Shown in pieces: positions 22,201 to 32,324 of a stretch of DNA of 64,000 bases. This stretch comes from Sphingobacteriales bacterium. GTDB taxonomy: Bacteria > Bacteroidota > Bacteroidia > Chitinophagales > UBA2359. A program made the translations under genes and the position numbers. How positions within the stretch are numbered: position 1 is the first letter of the stretch; each line of letters starts with the position of its first letter. Under the pieces are notes generated by a model that searched no databases, was not told where the DNA came from, and was given only the letters and a program-made list of their open reading frames with translations. Where the stretch lies: NCBI GenBank assembly GCA_016700115.1, contig CP064999.1, positions 186,001 to 250,000 on the forward strand, given 5' to 3'.

Positions 22201-24963
22201 ATGAGCACCTACTCATACATTTCAAATGCGCACCCGGCTTTTATTGAAGCCCTTTATAAAGATTATGTTTCTCAAACGGGCACGGTTGATGCCTACTGGC
22301 AAAAGTTTTTTGAAGGGTTTGACTATGCGCTGAAAAATTCCTCTGCGCTTTCTCAAAATGGTGCAGACAATGGGCAACCGGTTTCTGTTTCTGCCGAATC
22401 GGTTGATGTTCAAACCGAGTTGAAAGTGTATGCCCTGATAACTGCTTTTAGGAACAAAGGACATTTGGAGTCCAAAACCAATCCGATTAAGCCCCGGAAA
22501 AACCGGTTTGCCCATTTAGCATTGTCCGATTTTGGATTGCAGGAGGCTGACCTTGACAAAACTTTTTACGTTGGCAGTGAGATTGGATTGCCAAACTCCA
22601 CTTTGCGCGAAATTACCGGACGTTTAAAAACGGTTTATTGCGGTTCTTTAGGCTTTGAATACACCTATATTACCAATCCCGAACAACTTGCCTGGTTAAA
22701 AAGCAAGATTGAAGGGATGAAAAACAATTTTGGTTTCAGTATTGACCAAAAAAGGCGGATGTTGCAAAAACTGAACGACTCTGCCGTTTTTGAGGAGTTT
22801 CTGCACCGTAAATATCAGGGTGAAAAGCGTTTTTCGCTCGAAGGGGGCGAAACAACGATCCCCGCTTTGGATGCCATTATTAACAGTGCCGGAGGGTTTG
22901 GGGTAGAGGAAGTGGTGATTGGAATGGCGCATAGAGGAAGGCTGAATGTATTGGCCAATATCATGCAAAAAACATACGAACAGATATTCAGTGAGTTTGA
23001 AAACACTCTGCCTGACGATTTGACTATGGGAGACGGGGATGTGAAGTACCATTTGGGTTATTCGTCATTGGTCAAAACTCCGGAAGGTAAACAGCTTCAT
23101 ATCAAATTAGCGCCAAACCCTTCGCATCTCGAAGCAGTCAATCCGGTTGTTGAAGGTTTTACCCGTGCCAAAGCCGATGTAATCTACAATTCAGATTATA
23201 GCCGAATTCTTCCGGTTATTGTTCATGGAGATGCCGCAGTTGCCGGTCAGGGAGTGGTATATGAGGTGTTGCAAATGAGTAAACTTGCCGGATACCAGAC
23301 AGGAGGAACTGTCCATTTTGTCATCAACAATCAGGTTGGGTTTACCACCGACTTTGACGATGCCCGCTCGTCTGACTATTGTACCAGTTTGGCTGCGATG
23401 GTCAAAGCACCGGTAATTCATGTCAATGGAGATGATGTGGAAGCGGTTGTTTTTGCGGCAATTCTGGCGGTTGAGTACCGGCATAAGTTTAACAACGATG
23501 TATTTATAGACATGGTTTGTTATCGAAAATACGGACATAATGAAGGAGATGATCCCAAGTTTACCCAACCATTCATGTACGAAATTATCGAAAAGCACCC
23601 AAGTGTCAGAAAAATATATTCACAACAACTCAATGTAAAAGGGGAAATCGAAGCTGCTTTGGCCGAACAAATGGAAAAAGCATTCTGGACTCAGCTTCAG
23701 GAGCGGTTGGATATGGTAAAACAAAAACCGCTTGCCTATAAATATCAGGAGCCTGAACTGGCATGGAAAGCCCTTCGCAAAGCAACCCCTGCCGATTTTG
23801 AAAAATCCCCCGTAACCGGTATTTCCACAGAACAGGTCAACCTCTTGATAGAAGGGCTTGGCAAATTGCCTGAAGGGTTTCAACCTACGGTGAAGGCGCA
23901 AAAAATGATTAAAGAGCGGGCACTTGGAATTAAAGAAAAACAAATTCTCGATTGGGGTGCTGCAGAGTTGTTCAGCTACGGCTCTATATTGCTGGAAGGC
24001 AAACATGTGCGGATGAGTGGAGAAGATGTCAAACGGAGTACTTTTTCACACCGCCATGCCGTTGTCTATGACCGAACACAGGAAGGCAAATCTTACAACC
24101 GCCTCAATCATATTATCCCCGATCAAAAAGGGCGGTTCCTGATTTACAATTCTCTGTTGTCAGAATATGCAGTGTTAGGATTTGAGTATGGATATGCCAT
24201 GGCTTCTCCCGAAAATTTGGTGCTTTGGGAAGCACAATTTGGCGATTTTGTCAACGGTGCTCAAATTGTTATTGACCAGTTTGTTTCGGCCGCAGAAAGC
24301 AAATGGCAACGGATGAACGGCTTGGTCATGTTACTGCCCCATGGTTATGAAGGTCAGGGTCCTGAACATTCAAGCGCTCGTTTAGAGCGGTTTTTGCAGG
24401 CTTGTGCCGAACAAAATATATGTGTGGTCAATATTACCGAACCTGCCAATTTGTTTCATGTATTTCGCCGTCAGTTGTCCTGGCCTTTCCGTAAACCTTT
24501 GGTGATTATGTCGCCCAAATCCCTGCTCCGGTCTGCGCAATCTCCGGTTTCAGACATCACCGGAAATACCTGTTTCAGGGAAATCATTGACGACCCATTT
24601 GTTAAAAGCCCCAAAAAGGTAAAAAAACTGCTCCTGTGCAGCGGAAAAGTCTATTATGATCTGGCAAATAAACAGCAAACCGAAAATATTACCGATATTG
24701 CCATTGTCCGACTCGAACAACTCTATCCGTTAAGCCGCACCCAAATTGCCGGTATTCTGGAAAAATACAAAAATGCACAGGTATGTTGGGTACAGGAAGA
24801 ACCTGCAAATATGGGTGCGCTTTGGCATATCAAACATCGTCTGCCCGATGTCATTGCCGGATATGTGGCCAGAAAAGAAAGCGCTTCGCCGGCCACCGGA
24901 TTTAAAAAACAACACGAAAAAGAACAAAAAGAACTGATTGACCGGGCTTTTTCCCTGACTTAA
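22201..24963 (+). CDS. sucA: 2-oxoglutarate dehydrogenase E1 component
   Basis: A 920-residue thiamine-diphosphate enzyme that decarboxylates 2-oxoglutarate and transfers the succinyl group to the E2 lipoyl arm in the TCA cycle. The N-terminal segment SYISNAHPAFIEALYKDYVSQTGTVDAYWQKFFEGF is the E2-binding part. Conserved blocks follow: GMAHRGRLNVLANIM, GDVKYHLGYSS, NPSHLEAVNPVVEG, HGDAAVAGQGVVYE, INNQVGFTT, HVNGDDVEAVVFAA, and DMVCYRKYGHNEGDDPKFTQP with the TDP/Mg motif. The pyrimidine domain has FSHRHAVVYD and EYAVLGFEYGYA. It lies 60 bp before sucB in the same direction, so the two are probably co-transcribed. No lpd (E3) gene is in the window. Confidence 0.97.
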   Translation: MSTYSYISNAHPAFIEALYKDYVSQTGTVDAYWQKFFEGFDYALKNSSALSQNGADNGQPVSVSAESVDVQTELKVYALITAFRNKGHLESKTNPIKPRKNRFAHLALSDFGLQEADLDKTFYVGSEIGLPNSTLREITGRLKTVYCGSLGFEYTYITNPEQLAWLKSKIEGMKNNFGFSIDQKRRMLQKLNDSAVFEEFLHRKYQGEKRFSLEGGETTIPALDAIINSAGGFGVEEVVIGMAHRGRLNVLANIMQKTYEQIFSEFENTLPDDLTMGDGDVKYHLGYSSLVKTPEGKQLHIKLAPNPSHLEAVNPVVEGFTRAKADVIYNSDYSRILPVIVHGDAAVAGQGVVYEVLQMSKLAGYQTGGTVHFVINNQVGFTTDFDDARSSDYCTSLAAMVKAPVIHVNGDDVEAVVFAAILAVEYRHKFNNDVFIDMVCYRKYGHNEGDDPKFTQPFMYEIIEKHPSVRKIYSQQLNVKGEIEAALAEQMEKAFWTQLQERLDMVKQKPLAYKYQEPELAWKALRKATPADFEKSPVTGISTEQVNLLIEGLGKLPEGFQPTVKAQKMIKERALGIKEKQILDWGAAELFSYGSILLEGKHVRMSGEDVKRSTFSHRHAVVYDRTQEGKSYNRLNHIIPDQKGRFLIYNSLLSEYAVLGFEYGYAMASPENLVLWEAQFGDFVNGAQIVIDQFVSAAESKWQRMNGLVMLLPHGYEGQGPEHSSARLERFLQACAEQNICVVNITEPANLFHVFRRQLSWPFRKPLVIMSPKSLLRSAQSPVSDITGNTCFREIIDDPFVKSPKKVKKLLLCSGKVYYDLANKQQTENITDIAIVRLEQLYPLSRTQIAGILEKYKNAQVCWVQEEPANMGALWHIKHRLPDVIAGYVARKESASPATGFKKQHEKEQKELIDRAFSLT

Positions 24964-25023
24964 CCAAGTTGCTTTGTTATTTTTGCACCGCTTAAACTTC
25001 TTCCACAATAAAGAACAATATTC

Positions 25024-26280
25024 ATGATAATTGATATAAAAGTACCATCTCCGGGGGAATCTGTAACTGAAGTAACCATCGGCAAAATATTGGTTCAAAA
25101 CGGGGAAACAGTCGCCATAGATCAGGTGATTTGCGAATTAGAATCGGATAAAGCCACTTTGGAAGTAGGTGCCGAAGCTGCCGGAATATTGACTCTGAAT
25201 GTTAAGGAAGGAGATGATATTGCCGTTGGATCCGTAATCGGAACGATAAACACCCTTTCCAACGGACAACAGGAAACCCCGCCCGCTGCCGAATTGCCCA
25301 AAATAAGTACGAAACCTGTTTCTGAACAGACAGAAGCCGACGACAATAGTTATGCAAAGGGGCATCCTTCGCCCGCTGCCCTGAAATTAATGGAAGAAAA
25401 TAACATAAAATCAGGCGATATCAAAGGTACCGGTGCCGACGGGCGAATCACGAAACAAGACGTGCTGCTCTTTTTGGAAGCTCAAAAAACTAATACGGCC
25501 AAACAAACAAACGAAAGTCCGGAAACCCAGGTCCCTCCGGTTGTTAGTACTGAAATTGCCCCGGCAGTATCGGCAGGTAACCGAAATGACCGCCGCGAAA
25601 AAATGACCCGGCTTCGAAAAACCATCTCTCAACGCTTGGTTTCAGCAAAGAACAATACTGCCATGCTGACCACCTTCAACGAAGTGGATCTGACAGAGGT
25701 GATGGCGCTTCGAAGTCGCTACAAAGAAGTGTTTGAAAAAAAACACGGAATTGGACTTGGATTTATGTCGTTCTTTTCAAAAGCCTGTTCCATTGCTCTG
25801 TTCGATTTTCCCGGGGTGAATGCCTATATAATAGACGATTTTATCGAATACCACGATTATGTGGACATCTCTATCGCCGTTTCAACTCCCAAAGGTCTGG
25901 TAGTTCCTGTTATTCGCAATGTTCAGGAAATGGGGCTGAAGGAAATAGAAGTTGCCGTAAAAGATTTGGCCATCAAAGGCCGCGATGGTCTGCTGACAAT
26001 GGAAGATATGACCGGTGGCACTTTTACCATTACCAATGGCGGAGTTTTTGGTTCTCTATTGTCAACTCCCATCCTCAACCCGCCTCAATCAGCAATATTA
26101 GGGATGCATAAAATTCAGGAACGACCTATGGTTGTGAATGGACAAATTCTTGCCCGCCCTATGATGTATCTTGCCCTGAGTTATGACCATCGCATTATTG
26201 ACGGTAAAGAAGCGGTCAGTTTTTTAGTGCGTGTTAAAGAACTATTGGAAGACCCCATGAAGTTGTTTCTTAACTTGTAA
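25024..26280 (+). CDS. sucB: Dihydrolipoyllysine succinyltransferase (E2 of OGDH)
   Basis: A 418-residue E2 subunit that forms the core of the 2-oxoglutarate dehydrogenase complex and makes succinyl-CoA. It has one N-terminal lipoyl domain with the lipoylated lysine in ELESDKATLEV (K43), a linker, a peripheral subunit-binding domain (HPSPAALKLMEENNIKSGDIKGTGADGRITKQDVLLFL, about 115-153), a second linker, and the acyltransferase domain (MTRLRKTISQRLVSAKNNTAMLTTFNEVDLTEVM and on). The catalytic motif YDHRIIDGKEA near the C-terminus has the active His and Asp. Arginines RLRKTI and TFNEVD fit SucB rather than pyruvate E2. It is adjacent to sucA. Confidence 0.96.
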   Translation: MIIDIKVPSPGESVTEVTIGKILVQNGETVAIDQVICELESDKATLEVGAEAAGILTLNVKEGDDIAVGSVIGTINTLSNGQQETPPAAELPKISTKPVSEQTEADDNSYAKGHPSPAALKLMEENNIKSGDIKGTGADGRITKQDVLLFLEAQKTNTAKQTNESPETQVPPVVSTEIAPAVSAGNRNDRREKMTRLRKTISQRLVSAKNNTAMLTTFNEVDLTEVMALRSRYKEVFEKKHGIGLGFMSFFSKACSIALFDFPGVNAYIIDDFIEYHDYVDISIAVSTPKGLVVPVIRNVQEMGLKEIEVAVKDLAIKGRDGLLTMEDMTGGTFTITNGGVFGSLLSTPILNPPQSAILGMHKIQERPMVVNGQILARPMMYLALSYDHRIIDGKEAVSFLVRVKELLEDPMKLFLNL

Positions 26281-26380
26281 GTTTGTTCTTTGGGGGGTAA
26301 ACTTATAGAGACTTAGCAATCAAAAAACCTCTGCATATTGAGAGCGTTTACTACATATTTATTCATTCAAAAACAGAATA

Positions 26381-26935
26381 GTGTCAATAACAAGCAGCCG
26401 GATAGCAAAAACCACCCGATTTTACCGGAAATTACATAAATGGGTTGCCATTCCATTGCTTGTTTTCTTTTTTCTGATTGGAGCAACAGGGTTTCTTTTG
26501 GGTTTAAAAAAACATACCGGTTTGCTTCCCCCTACTTTAAAAGGAATAAGTGCCGACAGCAAACAATGGTTGCCGGTGGACAGTTTGGTTATAATTGCCG
26601 GAAATTATGCCCAATCAACCTTAAAAAAATCGGGCAGTATAGACCGTATTGATATAAGACCGGGGAAAGGAATTGCAAAAATTGTATATGCCGATCATTT
26701 TACCGAATTGCAGTTAGACTGTACAACAGGCAGTGTTTTATCGGTCAAAACCCGAACTTCAGACATCATCGAAAAAATTCACGATGCCTCTATACTTGAC
26801 TTTCTCATCAATACCAAGAACGAGCAATTTAAGTTAGTTTATACTTTTACCCTTTCAGTGGGGTTAATGCTGCTTTCTTTGAGCGGTTTCTTTTTGTGGT
26901 TCAATCCCATCAGAATAAAAAAAGGAAATAAGTAA
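26381..26935 (+). CDS. PepSY-associated membrane protein
   Basis: A 184-residue membrane protein of the PepSY-associated TM type. A short basic N-terminus (RFYRKLHKW) leads into a first transmembrane segment (AIPLLVFFFLIGATGFLLGL), followed by a periplasmic PepSY-like domain (SIDRIDIRPGKGIAKIVYADHFTELQLDCTTGSVLSVKTR and IIEKIHDASI), then a second segment (LVYTFTLSVGLMLLSLSGFFLWF) and a basic tail. The RKLHKW...G and the SGFFLWFNP motifs are typical of this group, often linked to iron-siderophore uptake or ferric reductases. Start is GTG at 26381; no ATG alternative fits the conserved N-terminus. Confidence 0.8.
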   Translation: MSITSSRIAKTTRFYRKLHKWVAIPLLVFFFLIGATGFLLGLKKHTGLLPPTLKGISADSKQWLPVDSLVIIAGNYAQSTLKKSGSIDRIDIRPGKGIAKIVYADHFTELQLDCTTGSVLSVKTRTSDIIEKIHDASILDFLINTKNEQFKLVYTFTLSVGLMLLSLSGFFLWFNPIRIKKGNK

Positions 26936-26949
26936 GTCCCTCCTTCCTT

Positions 26950-27780
26950 TTACATTTTAGATTGTATTTCAGCAATATAACGTTCCCACTCTTTGATACT
27001 CCGGTTGAACTCAAACACATCAGAAATTTGACCGCAGTTTTCTGTATCCGAAATATAATGGTAAGCGAATTTTGCCAAATCGAGTTTAACCCGTTCAAAA
27101 TCAAACAGAAACAACAACTCCTTGATTTGTGCAGCCGTATAACATCCGGCGCTGATTTGTTGTTTGGCGATTTTCATTTTATCGCTCTCAAAACTTCTTT
27201 CCGATAGCTTAGTTTTAATCGAAGTTACTTTCAGGTTGTCGTTTTCCGGTTTATGGCATTTGGCTTTGTTCATCCAGCTTTTACGGATGGCTACCGGCTT
27301 GGAATCTTCTGAAAAAACGGCATTCCCCCTTACATTGTAAGAGGCAATTGTATCAATAACTACATGTTTTAAAGAAATAGGCAGAAAGGTTTTGTTGATA
27401 AACCCTTTTATCTGCTTTGGGGCGAGATCCTCGGCTTCGTATAAGACCGCTAATTTGCCATTGTTTGAAACTGTATCAACAGCATAATAGTAATTACCGC
27501 TGTTTTTGAGATAAATATTGCAGGCTAATGTGTCGGCTTTGGGAAAAACAATCGTTAGTTGAATGACACAAAGAGGTCCCGGAACTTCGGTTATCCTGAT
27601 GCCGGAAACCGGTTTTGCATGATATTGAATCCCGTTCACTCCCACAAGAAACTTTATACTGCTCTGTTTTGAATAAATAATCAAGTCTGATGAAGCAGGG
27701 GCGACCTGAGCAACAGAAGTAATGGATAGGAACAGGCAACAAAAAAGTAACGACTTATAGAATATGTGCAAAACATTCAT
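26950..27780 (-). CDS. Secreted DUF4476 protein
   Basis: A 276-residue secreted protein. The ATG at 27780 gives MNVLHIFYKSLLFCCLFLSITSVAQ, a good signal peptide; a frame open further to 27834 would hide it. The N-terminal half is a beta-rich domain (YSKQSSIKFLVGVNGIQYHAKPVSGIRITEV). The C-terminal about 85 residues, starting near FESDKMKIAKQQI, match DUF4476 (ISAGCYTAAQIKELLFLFDFERVKLDLAKFAYHYISDTENCGQISDVFEF), a four-helix domain of unknown function known in Bacteroidota. Its 3' end is 14 bp from the convergent PepSY gene, and it lies just downstream of the O-methyltransferase gene on the same strand. Confidence 0.82.
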   Translation of the reverse strand: MNVLHIFYKSLLFCCLFLSITSVAQVAPASSDLIIYSKQSSIKFLVGVNGIQYHAKPVSGIRITEVPGPLCVIQLTIVFPKADTLACNIYLKNSGNYYYAVDTVSNNGKLAVLYEAEDLAPKQIKGFINKTFLPISLKHVVIDTIASYNVRGNAVFSEDSKPVAIRKSWMNKAKCHKPENDNLKVTSIKTKLSERSFESDKMKIAKQQISAGCYTAAQIKELLFLFDFERVKLDLAKFAYHYISDTENCGQISDVFEFNRSIKEWERYIAEIQSKM

Positions 27781-27837
27781 TGGGGGTTCTTTATTCTGCT
27801 GGTTTTTAAAAGAAAACACGCCAAACTTAAACAAGCT

Positions 27838-28476
27838 TTATACCAGTTTACGTATCATCATAATTCCATCCCTGACCGGCAATAACACATTTTCAACTCT
27901 TTTGTCGTTTTGAACCAGTTCGTTAAATTCACAGATACCTTGTGTGTCTTTATCTTTGTTCGGATGCAGCACTTTACCGCTCCAAAGCACATTGTCTGCC
28001 AGAATAAACCCGTTTTTTCTCACTTTGTTAAACACCAGATGGTAGTAATTGCTGTAATTAAGCTTATCGGCATCAATAAAAACCAGATCGAAGGTTTCTT
28101 CCAACATCGGAATAATGTCAATTGCGTCTCCGACATGAGCAGTTATTTGTTGCTCTAATCCGGCAGCTTTAAAATAATGCTGCTGAATGTCGCAGAGTTC
28201 TTCATTGATATCTATTGTGTGCAGATGACCATTACTCTTCAACCCCGAACAAAGACAAATTGAGGAATATCCGGTATAGGTGCCTATCTCCAACACATAT
28301 TTAGGCTGAACCATTTGGCTGACCATTCTTAAAAATGCACCTTGCAGATATCCCGACAACATTTGAGGCATCAAAACTTTCAGGTGTGTTTCGCGGTTAA
28401 GGCTATGCAATACCGATGATTCCGGGGAAGTATGGGCTTCTGCATATTTACTGATTTCTTCGGATAAAAAATTCAT
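27838..28476 (-). CDS. SAM-dependent O-methyltransferase (CCoAOMT family)
   Basis: A 212-residue class I methyltransferase of the catechol/caffeoyl-CoA O-methyltransferase type. The SAM motif I is YVLEIGTYTGYSSICLCSGL, the acidic motif II is LHTIDIN, and the metal/catalytic region is FDLVFIDADKLNYSNYYHLVF, where the Asp residues bind Mg2+. NGFILADNVLWSGKVL is the last typical motif. The N-terminal helix LSEEISKYAEAHTSPES and the C-terminal VLLPVRDGIMMIRKLV are as in the family. The natural substrate cannot be told from the sequence; the DUF4476 gene begins 57 bp downstream. Confidence 0.93.
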   Translation of the reverse strand: MNFLSEEISKYAEAHTSPESSVLHSLNRETHLKVLMPQMLSGYLQGAFLRMVSQMVQPKYVLEIGTYTGYSSICLCSGLKSNGHLHTIDINEELCDIQQHYFKAAGLEQQITAHVGDAIDIIPMLEETFDLVFIDADKLNYSNYYHLVFNKVRKNGFILADNVLWSGKVLHPNKDKDTQGICEFNELVQNDKRVENVLLPVRDGIMMIRKLV

Positions 28477-28843
28477 GGATTTTCCGGTTGTTTTTGTGGA
28501 TGATGGCTATCTTTTTCTGTTTATGTACTATATGCCTTTCAGTATGCGTTACCTAAAAATTAGCCGTTTCAAAACCGTGTAAAAAAATGTTGCTTTGAGT
28601 GCCTCTTTACAGACCTCCTGCAAATTTAATCAAAATACGTTTTAACAATCGAAATTTTCTGCAGCCATCTCTGTGTAGTAAAGATATAATAGTGGATTAG
28701 AGAATGTTAAAAAGTATCGAATCAGGGGTAAAACAAGTCGCCTTATCAAAGATTTAGGTAACTTGGTCGCTCCAAACTTTATGGCATATCAATCTGTTAT
28801 TGCCTTACCATTTTTTAAAGAAAGATAAATATATAAATATATT
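28477..28843. other. Divergent intergenic region
   Basis: It lies between the O-methyltransferase (minus) and the DUF4175 gene (plus) and carries both promoters. No ORF, hairpin or repeat is convincing. Confidence 0.4.
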
Positions 28844-31800
28844 ATGACCGGAAACATGAGCAATTACCAACTACTCATATCCAAGTTAGACCAGTTTATC
28901 AGAAAGTACTACGTCAATAAACTCATCAGAGGGCTGTTATACAGCACCGGATTTATATTGCTTTCTTTTTTAGTCATCAATCTTCTGGAATACTATTTTT
29001 ACCTTTCTACTACTCTCAGAAAGGTGATGCTTTACGGTTTTATTGGAGCAAGCATTTTTTCTTTGGTAAAATTGGTCTTGCTTCCTCTGCTTAACTACTT
29101 CCATTTAGGAAAAATTATTTCTCACGAACAGGCAGCACAAATTGTCGGGGCCCATTTTTCTGATGTAAAAGACAAGTTGCTCAATATTTTACAACTCAAA
29201 GAGCAATCCAAAGGTGTAGCCGATGCCTCTCTGATTGAAGCGAGTGTCAATCAAAAAATTGAAGAAATTAAGCCGGTTCCATTTTCCAATGCGATAGATC
29301 TTCGCAACAACCGCCAGTATGCAAAATATGCTGTTGTTCCGGTTTTGCTGTTGTTGGCCATCCTTATCGGAGCACCAAATTTATTGCCAAGCAGCGCAAC
29401 AAGGTTGATTAACAACAACCAAACCTTCGAACCACCGGCTCCTTTTCAATTCAATTTGGTTACTACCGAATTGGAAACCGTACAATTCAGCGATTATGAT
29501 GTAGTGGTCAACGTTCAGGGCGATGTTTTGCCCGGCGAAGCGTTTATTGTGGTCAATAATTTCCCCTACAAACTCAAAAAAAATTCCGCTACCGAATTTA
29601 GCTACAGGTTCAGCAAAGTTCAGAAAGATATCAGCTTCTATTTTGAAGCCAACAATGTTAAATCTAAAGAATACACCCTTAAAGTTATTCCAAAACCGGC
29701 AATAGTCAGTTTCTATACTGACGTGCAATATCCCGCATATACGGGTCAGCAATCTGAAAAACTTCGCAATTCAGGCGATATGGTCGTTCCGGCAGGTACT
29801 ACCGTTACGTGGAATTTTGAAGCTCAGAACACTGATGACATTGCCGTCAAATTTGATGGTACCGAGCCTGTAGCCGCCAAAAACAACCAAAACGGACAGT
29901 TTTCTTTGACCAAACGATTGTTTAAAGATGCTTCCTATACGGTGTATCTCTCAAACGCCCGAATTCCAAATGGCGATTCCATCAGTTATAATATCTCGGT
30001 GGTGCCCGATTTATACCCCATCATCAGCGCCAATGAAAGACGGGACAGCCTTGATGAAAAATACTTTTACTTTTTTGGAGATGTTGCGGATGATTACGGA
30101 TTGCGCCGCCTCGAATTCAAATTTAAAGTTGATCCAAAAGACCAAAATTATTCTTCAGATTCGGGCTATTTCACCAAATTAGTTGATCTTGGGGGTACCG
30201 ACAAAAAGGCAGCAAGCTTCACTTATATGTGGGATACCGACCTGTTAGGGCTTCAACCCGGTGACCGACTTACTTATTTCTTTGAAGTTTGGGATAACGA
30301 CGGGGTGAACGGAAGTAAATCATCCAGATCTCAAATGATGAGTTTTGAAATTCCAACCTTAGAGGAAATGGATGCTCAAGCCGATACCAAAAACAAAGAG
30401 ATTAAAAGCGATTTGGAAAAAATGAAAAACAAAGCCAATGAGCTGAAAGACGAGTTTAAAAAAGTTCAGGAAAAAATATTGCAGAAAAAAGAACCCTCCT
30501 GGGAAGACAAGGAGCGGATAGAAAACCTCCTGCAAAAACATTCAGAAATGCAGGAAGAAATCAAAGAGATGCAGGAGGAGTTTAAACAAAATATGGAAAA
30601 TCAGAAAGAGTTTAAAAACTTCTCTGAAGACATGCAGAAAAAACAAGAACAACTCCAAAAACTGATGGACGAACTTCTGACAGACGAGATGAAAGAAATG
30701 CTCGAAAAATTGAAGGAGTTGATGGAAAAATTGGGCAAAGAGGAGACTTTAGACCAACTCAAAGACTTTGAAATGAACAGCGAGCAGTTGGAAAAAGAAA
30801 TGGACAGGATGTTGGAATTGTTTAAACAATTAGAGTTTGAGCAAAAAATGAATGAGACCATTGACAAACTCAACGACTTGGCCAAAGAAGAGGAAAAACT
30901 CAGCGAAGAAACTCAAAAACAGCCCGAAGGCAGCAATTTAGACAAACAACAGGAAAAGCAAGAGGAAATCAACGAGAAGTTTGAAGATGTCAAAAAAGAC
31001 ATGCAAGAACTTCAAAAAATGAGCGATGACCTGAATAATAATATGGAGTTGCAAAAAGAAACTGAAAAACAACAACAGGACATCAGCGAAGAAATGCAGC
31101 AAAGTATGCAGCAAATGCAGCAACAAAAATCCCAAAACGCCAGCAAAAACCAGAAAAACGCGTCTAAAAAGATGCAGGAAATGGCGCAAAATATGCAGCA
31201 AATGCAAATGCAGCAACAACAGCAACAAATGGAAGAAGATATGCAGGCCATCCGGCAGTTACTCGAAAATCTCGTAAAACTGTCAATGGATCAGGAAGAT
31301 GTGATGGAAAATATGCAGCAAATAGATGTAAACACGCCGCTTTATACTTCGTTGGTTCGGGATCAGTTTAAACTGAAAGACGATGCCAGATTGATAGAAG
31401 ACAGCCTGATGGCACTCAGCCGAAGGGTTTTCCAGTTAGAATCGTTTATAACCAAAGAACTGACAGAAATAAACCGCAATATGGGCACTGCTTTGGAACA
31501 ATTGGCCGACCGGAAACCGGCACCTGCAGCAACCAACCAGCAATATATCATGACAAGTGTCAACAATCTGGCATTGATGTTGGACGAAGCTATGCAACAA
31601 ATGCAGCAGCAAATGGCGCAGCAGATGCAGGGAAATCAAATGTGTCAAAAGCCCGGCAATAACCCTAAAGGAATGAAAGGGATGAGTCAGATGCAAAAAC
31701 AACTGAACGACCGGATTACCAAACTTCAGCAAGGTATGAAAGAGGGCAAATCTGATGGCAAACAAATGAGCCGGGAAGCCGCAGAGTTGGCCGCCAAACA

Positions 31801-32191
31801 AGCCGCTATTCGCAAAGCAATGGAACAAATGCAGGAGCAACGGGGTAAAGACGGAAAAAAAGAAGGAGACGGCATTGGCGACCTGCCTAAACAAATGGAA
31901 CAAACGGAAACCGATTTGGTCAACAAACGCCTGACTGCCGAAATGCTGAAACGACAGCAGGAAATTTTGAACCGGATGTTGCGGGCAGCTGATGCCGAAC
32001 GGGAACAAGATTGGGATGAAAAACGTCTTGCCGAAACCGCAAAAGAAAAAAACAGGCAAATTCCGCCCGAAGTAGAAGAGTACTTAAAAAAGAAACAATC
32101 AGAAATTGATTTGTATAAAACAGTGCCGCCTTCACTGAAACCTTATTACAAATCATTGGTTGAGCGATATTTTAAAGCAATTAGTTTTTAA
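28844..32191 (+). CDS. DUF4175 family large coiled-coil membrane protein
   Basis: A 1115-residue protein typical of Bacteroidota, function unknown. Two transmembrane segments lie near the N-terminus (LLYSTGFILLSFLVINLLEYYFYL and VMLYGFIGASIFSLVKLVLLPLL), followed by a cytosolic-looking stretch, a third segment about 160-178 (YAKYAVVPVLLLLAILIGAP), and a beta-rich periplasmic-type region (about 185-500) with Ig-like strands. From about 510 to the end it is almost continuous coiled coil rich in Lys, Glu, Gln and Met; residues about 740-800 are Gln/Met-rich. Such length and layout suit a structural envelope protein spanning from membrane to periplasm. A terminator-like hairpin follows 53 bp downstream. 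Confidence 0.85.
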   Translation: MTGNMSNYQLLISKLDQFIRKYYVNKLIRGLLYSTGFILLSFLVINLLEYYFYLSTTLRKVMLYGFIGASIFSLVKLVLLPLLNYFHLGKIISHEQAAQIVGAHFSDVKDKLLNILQLKEQSKGVADASLIEASVNQKIEEIKPVPFSNAIDLRNNRQYAKYAVVPVLLLLAILIGAPNLLPSSATRLINNNQTFEPPAPFQFNLVTTELETVQFSDYDVVVNVQGDVLPGEAFIVVNNFPYKLKKNSATEFSYRFSKVQKDISFYFEANNVKSKEYTLKVIPKPAIVSFYTDVQYPAYTGQQSEKLRNSGDMVVPAGTTVTWNFEAQNTDDIAVKFDGTEPVAAKNNQNGQFSLTKRLFKDASYTVYLSNARIPNGDSISYNISVVPDLYPIISANERRDSLDEKYFYFFGDVADDYGLRRLEFKFKVDPKDQNYSSDSGYFTKLVDLGGTDKKAASFTYMWDTDLLGLQPGDRLTYFFEVWDNDGVNGSKSSRSQMMSFEIPTLEEMDAQADTKNKEIKSDLEKMKNKANELKDEFKKVQEKILQKKEPSWEDKERIENLLQKHSEMQEEIKEMQEEFKQNMENQKEFKNFSEDMQKKQEQLQKLMDELLTDEMKEMLEKLKELMEKLGKEETLDQLKDFEMNSEQLEKEMDRMLELFKQLEFEQKMNETIDKLNDLAKEEEKLSEETQKQPEGSNLDKQQEKQEEINEKFEDVKKDMQELQKMSDDLNNNMELQKETEKQQQDISEEMQQSMQQMQQQKSQNASKNQKNASKKMQEMAQNMQQMQMQQQQQQMEEDMQAIRQLLENLVKLSMDQEDVMENMQQIDVNTPLYTSLVRDQFKLKDDARLIEDSLMALSRRVFQLESFITKELTEINRNMGTALEQLADRKPAPAATNQQYIMTSVNNLALMLDEAMQQMQQQMAQQMQGNQMCQKPGNNPKGMKGMSQMQKQLNDRITKLQQGMKEGKSDGKQMSREAAELAAKQAAIRKAMEQMQEQRGKDGKKEGDGIGDLPKQMEQTETDLVNKRLTAEMLKRQQEILNRMLRAADAEREQDWDEKRLAETAKEKNRQIPPEVEEYLKKKQSEIDLYKTVPPSLKPYYKSLVERYFKAISF

Positions 32192-32243
32192 AATGTAACT
32201 TTTAAGACGTTTTAAACGTTATTTAATTCATAAAACAAAAAAT

Positions 32244-32279
32244 CGGGTATCTCCGGTACTATATTGCCGTGGATACCCG
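32244..32279 (+). terminator. Terminator after the DUF4175 gene
   Basis: Arms CGGGTATC and GATACCCG, with further pairing (CCGG and CCG) inside, are followed by a T-rich stretch (GATAAATTTTTTAAAAC). It is placed 53 bp after the stop of the DUF4175 gene. Confidence 0.6.
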
Positions 32280-32324
32280 CTTGATAAATTTTTTAAAACA
32301 TCCTGCTTCACTTAAATTCATTAC

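Noticed and set aside
30359..31251. Minus-strand frames of 60-96 codons inside the DUF4175 gene
   Set aside because: Shadows of a Lys/Glu/Gln-rich coiled coil, giving Phe/Leu/Cys-rich nonsense on the other strand.
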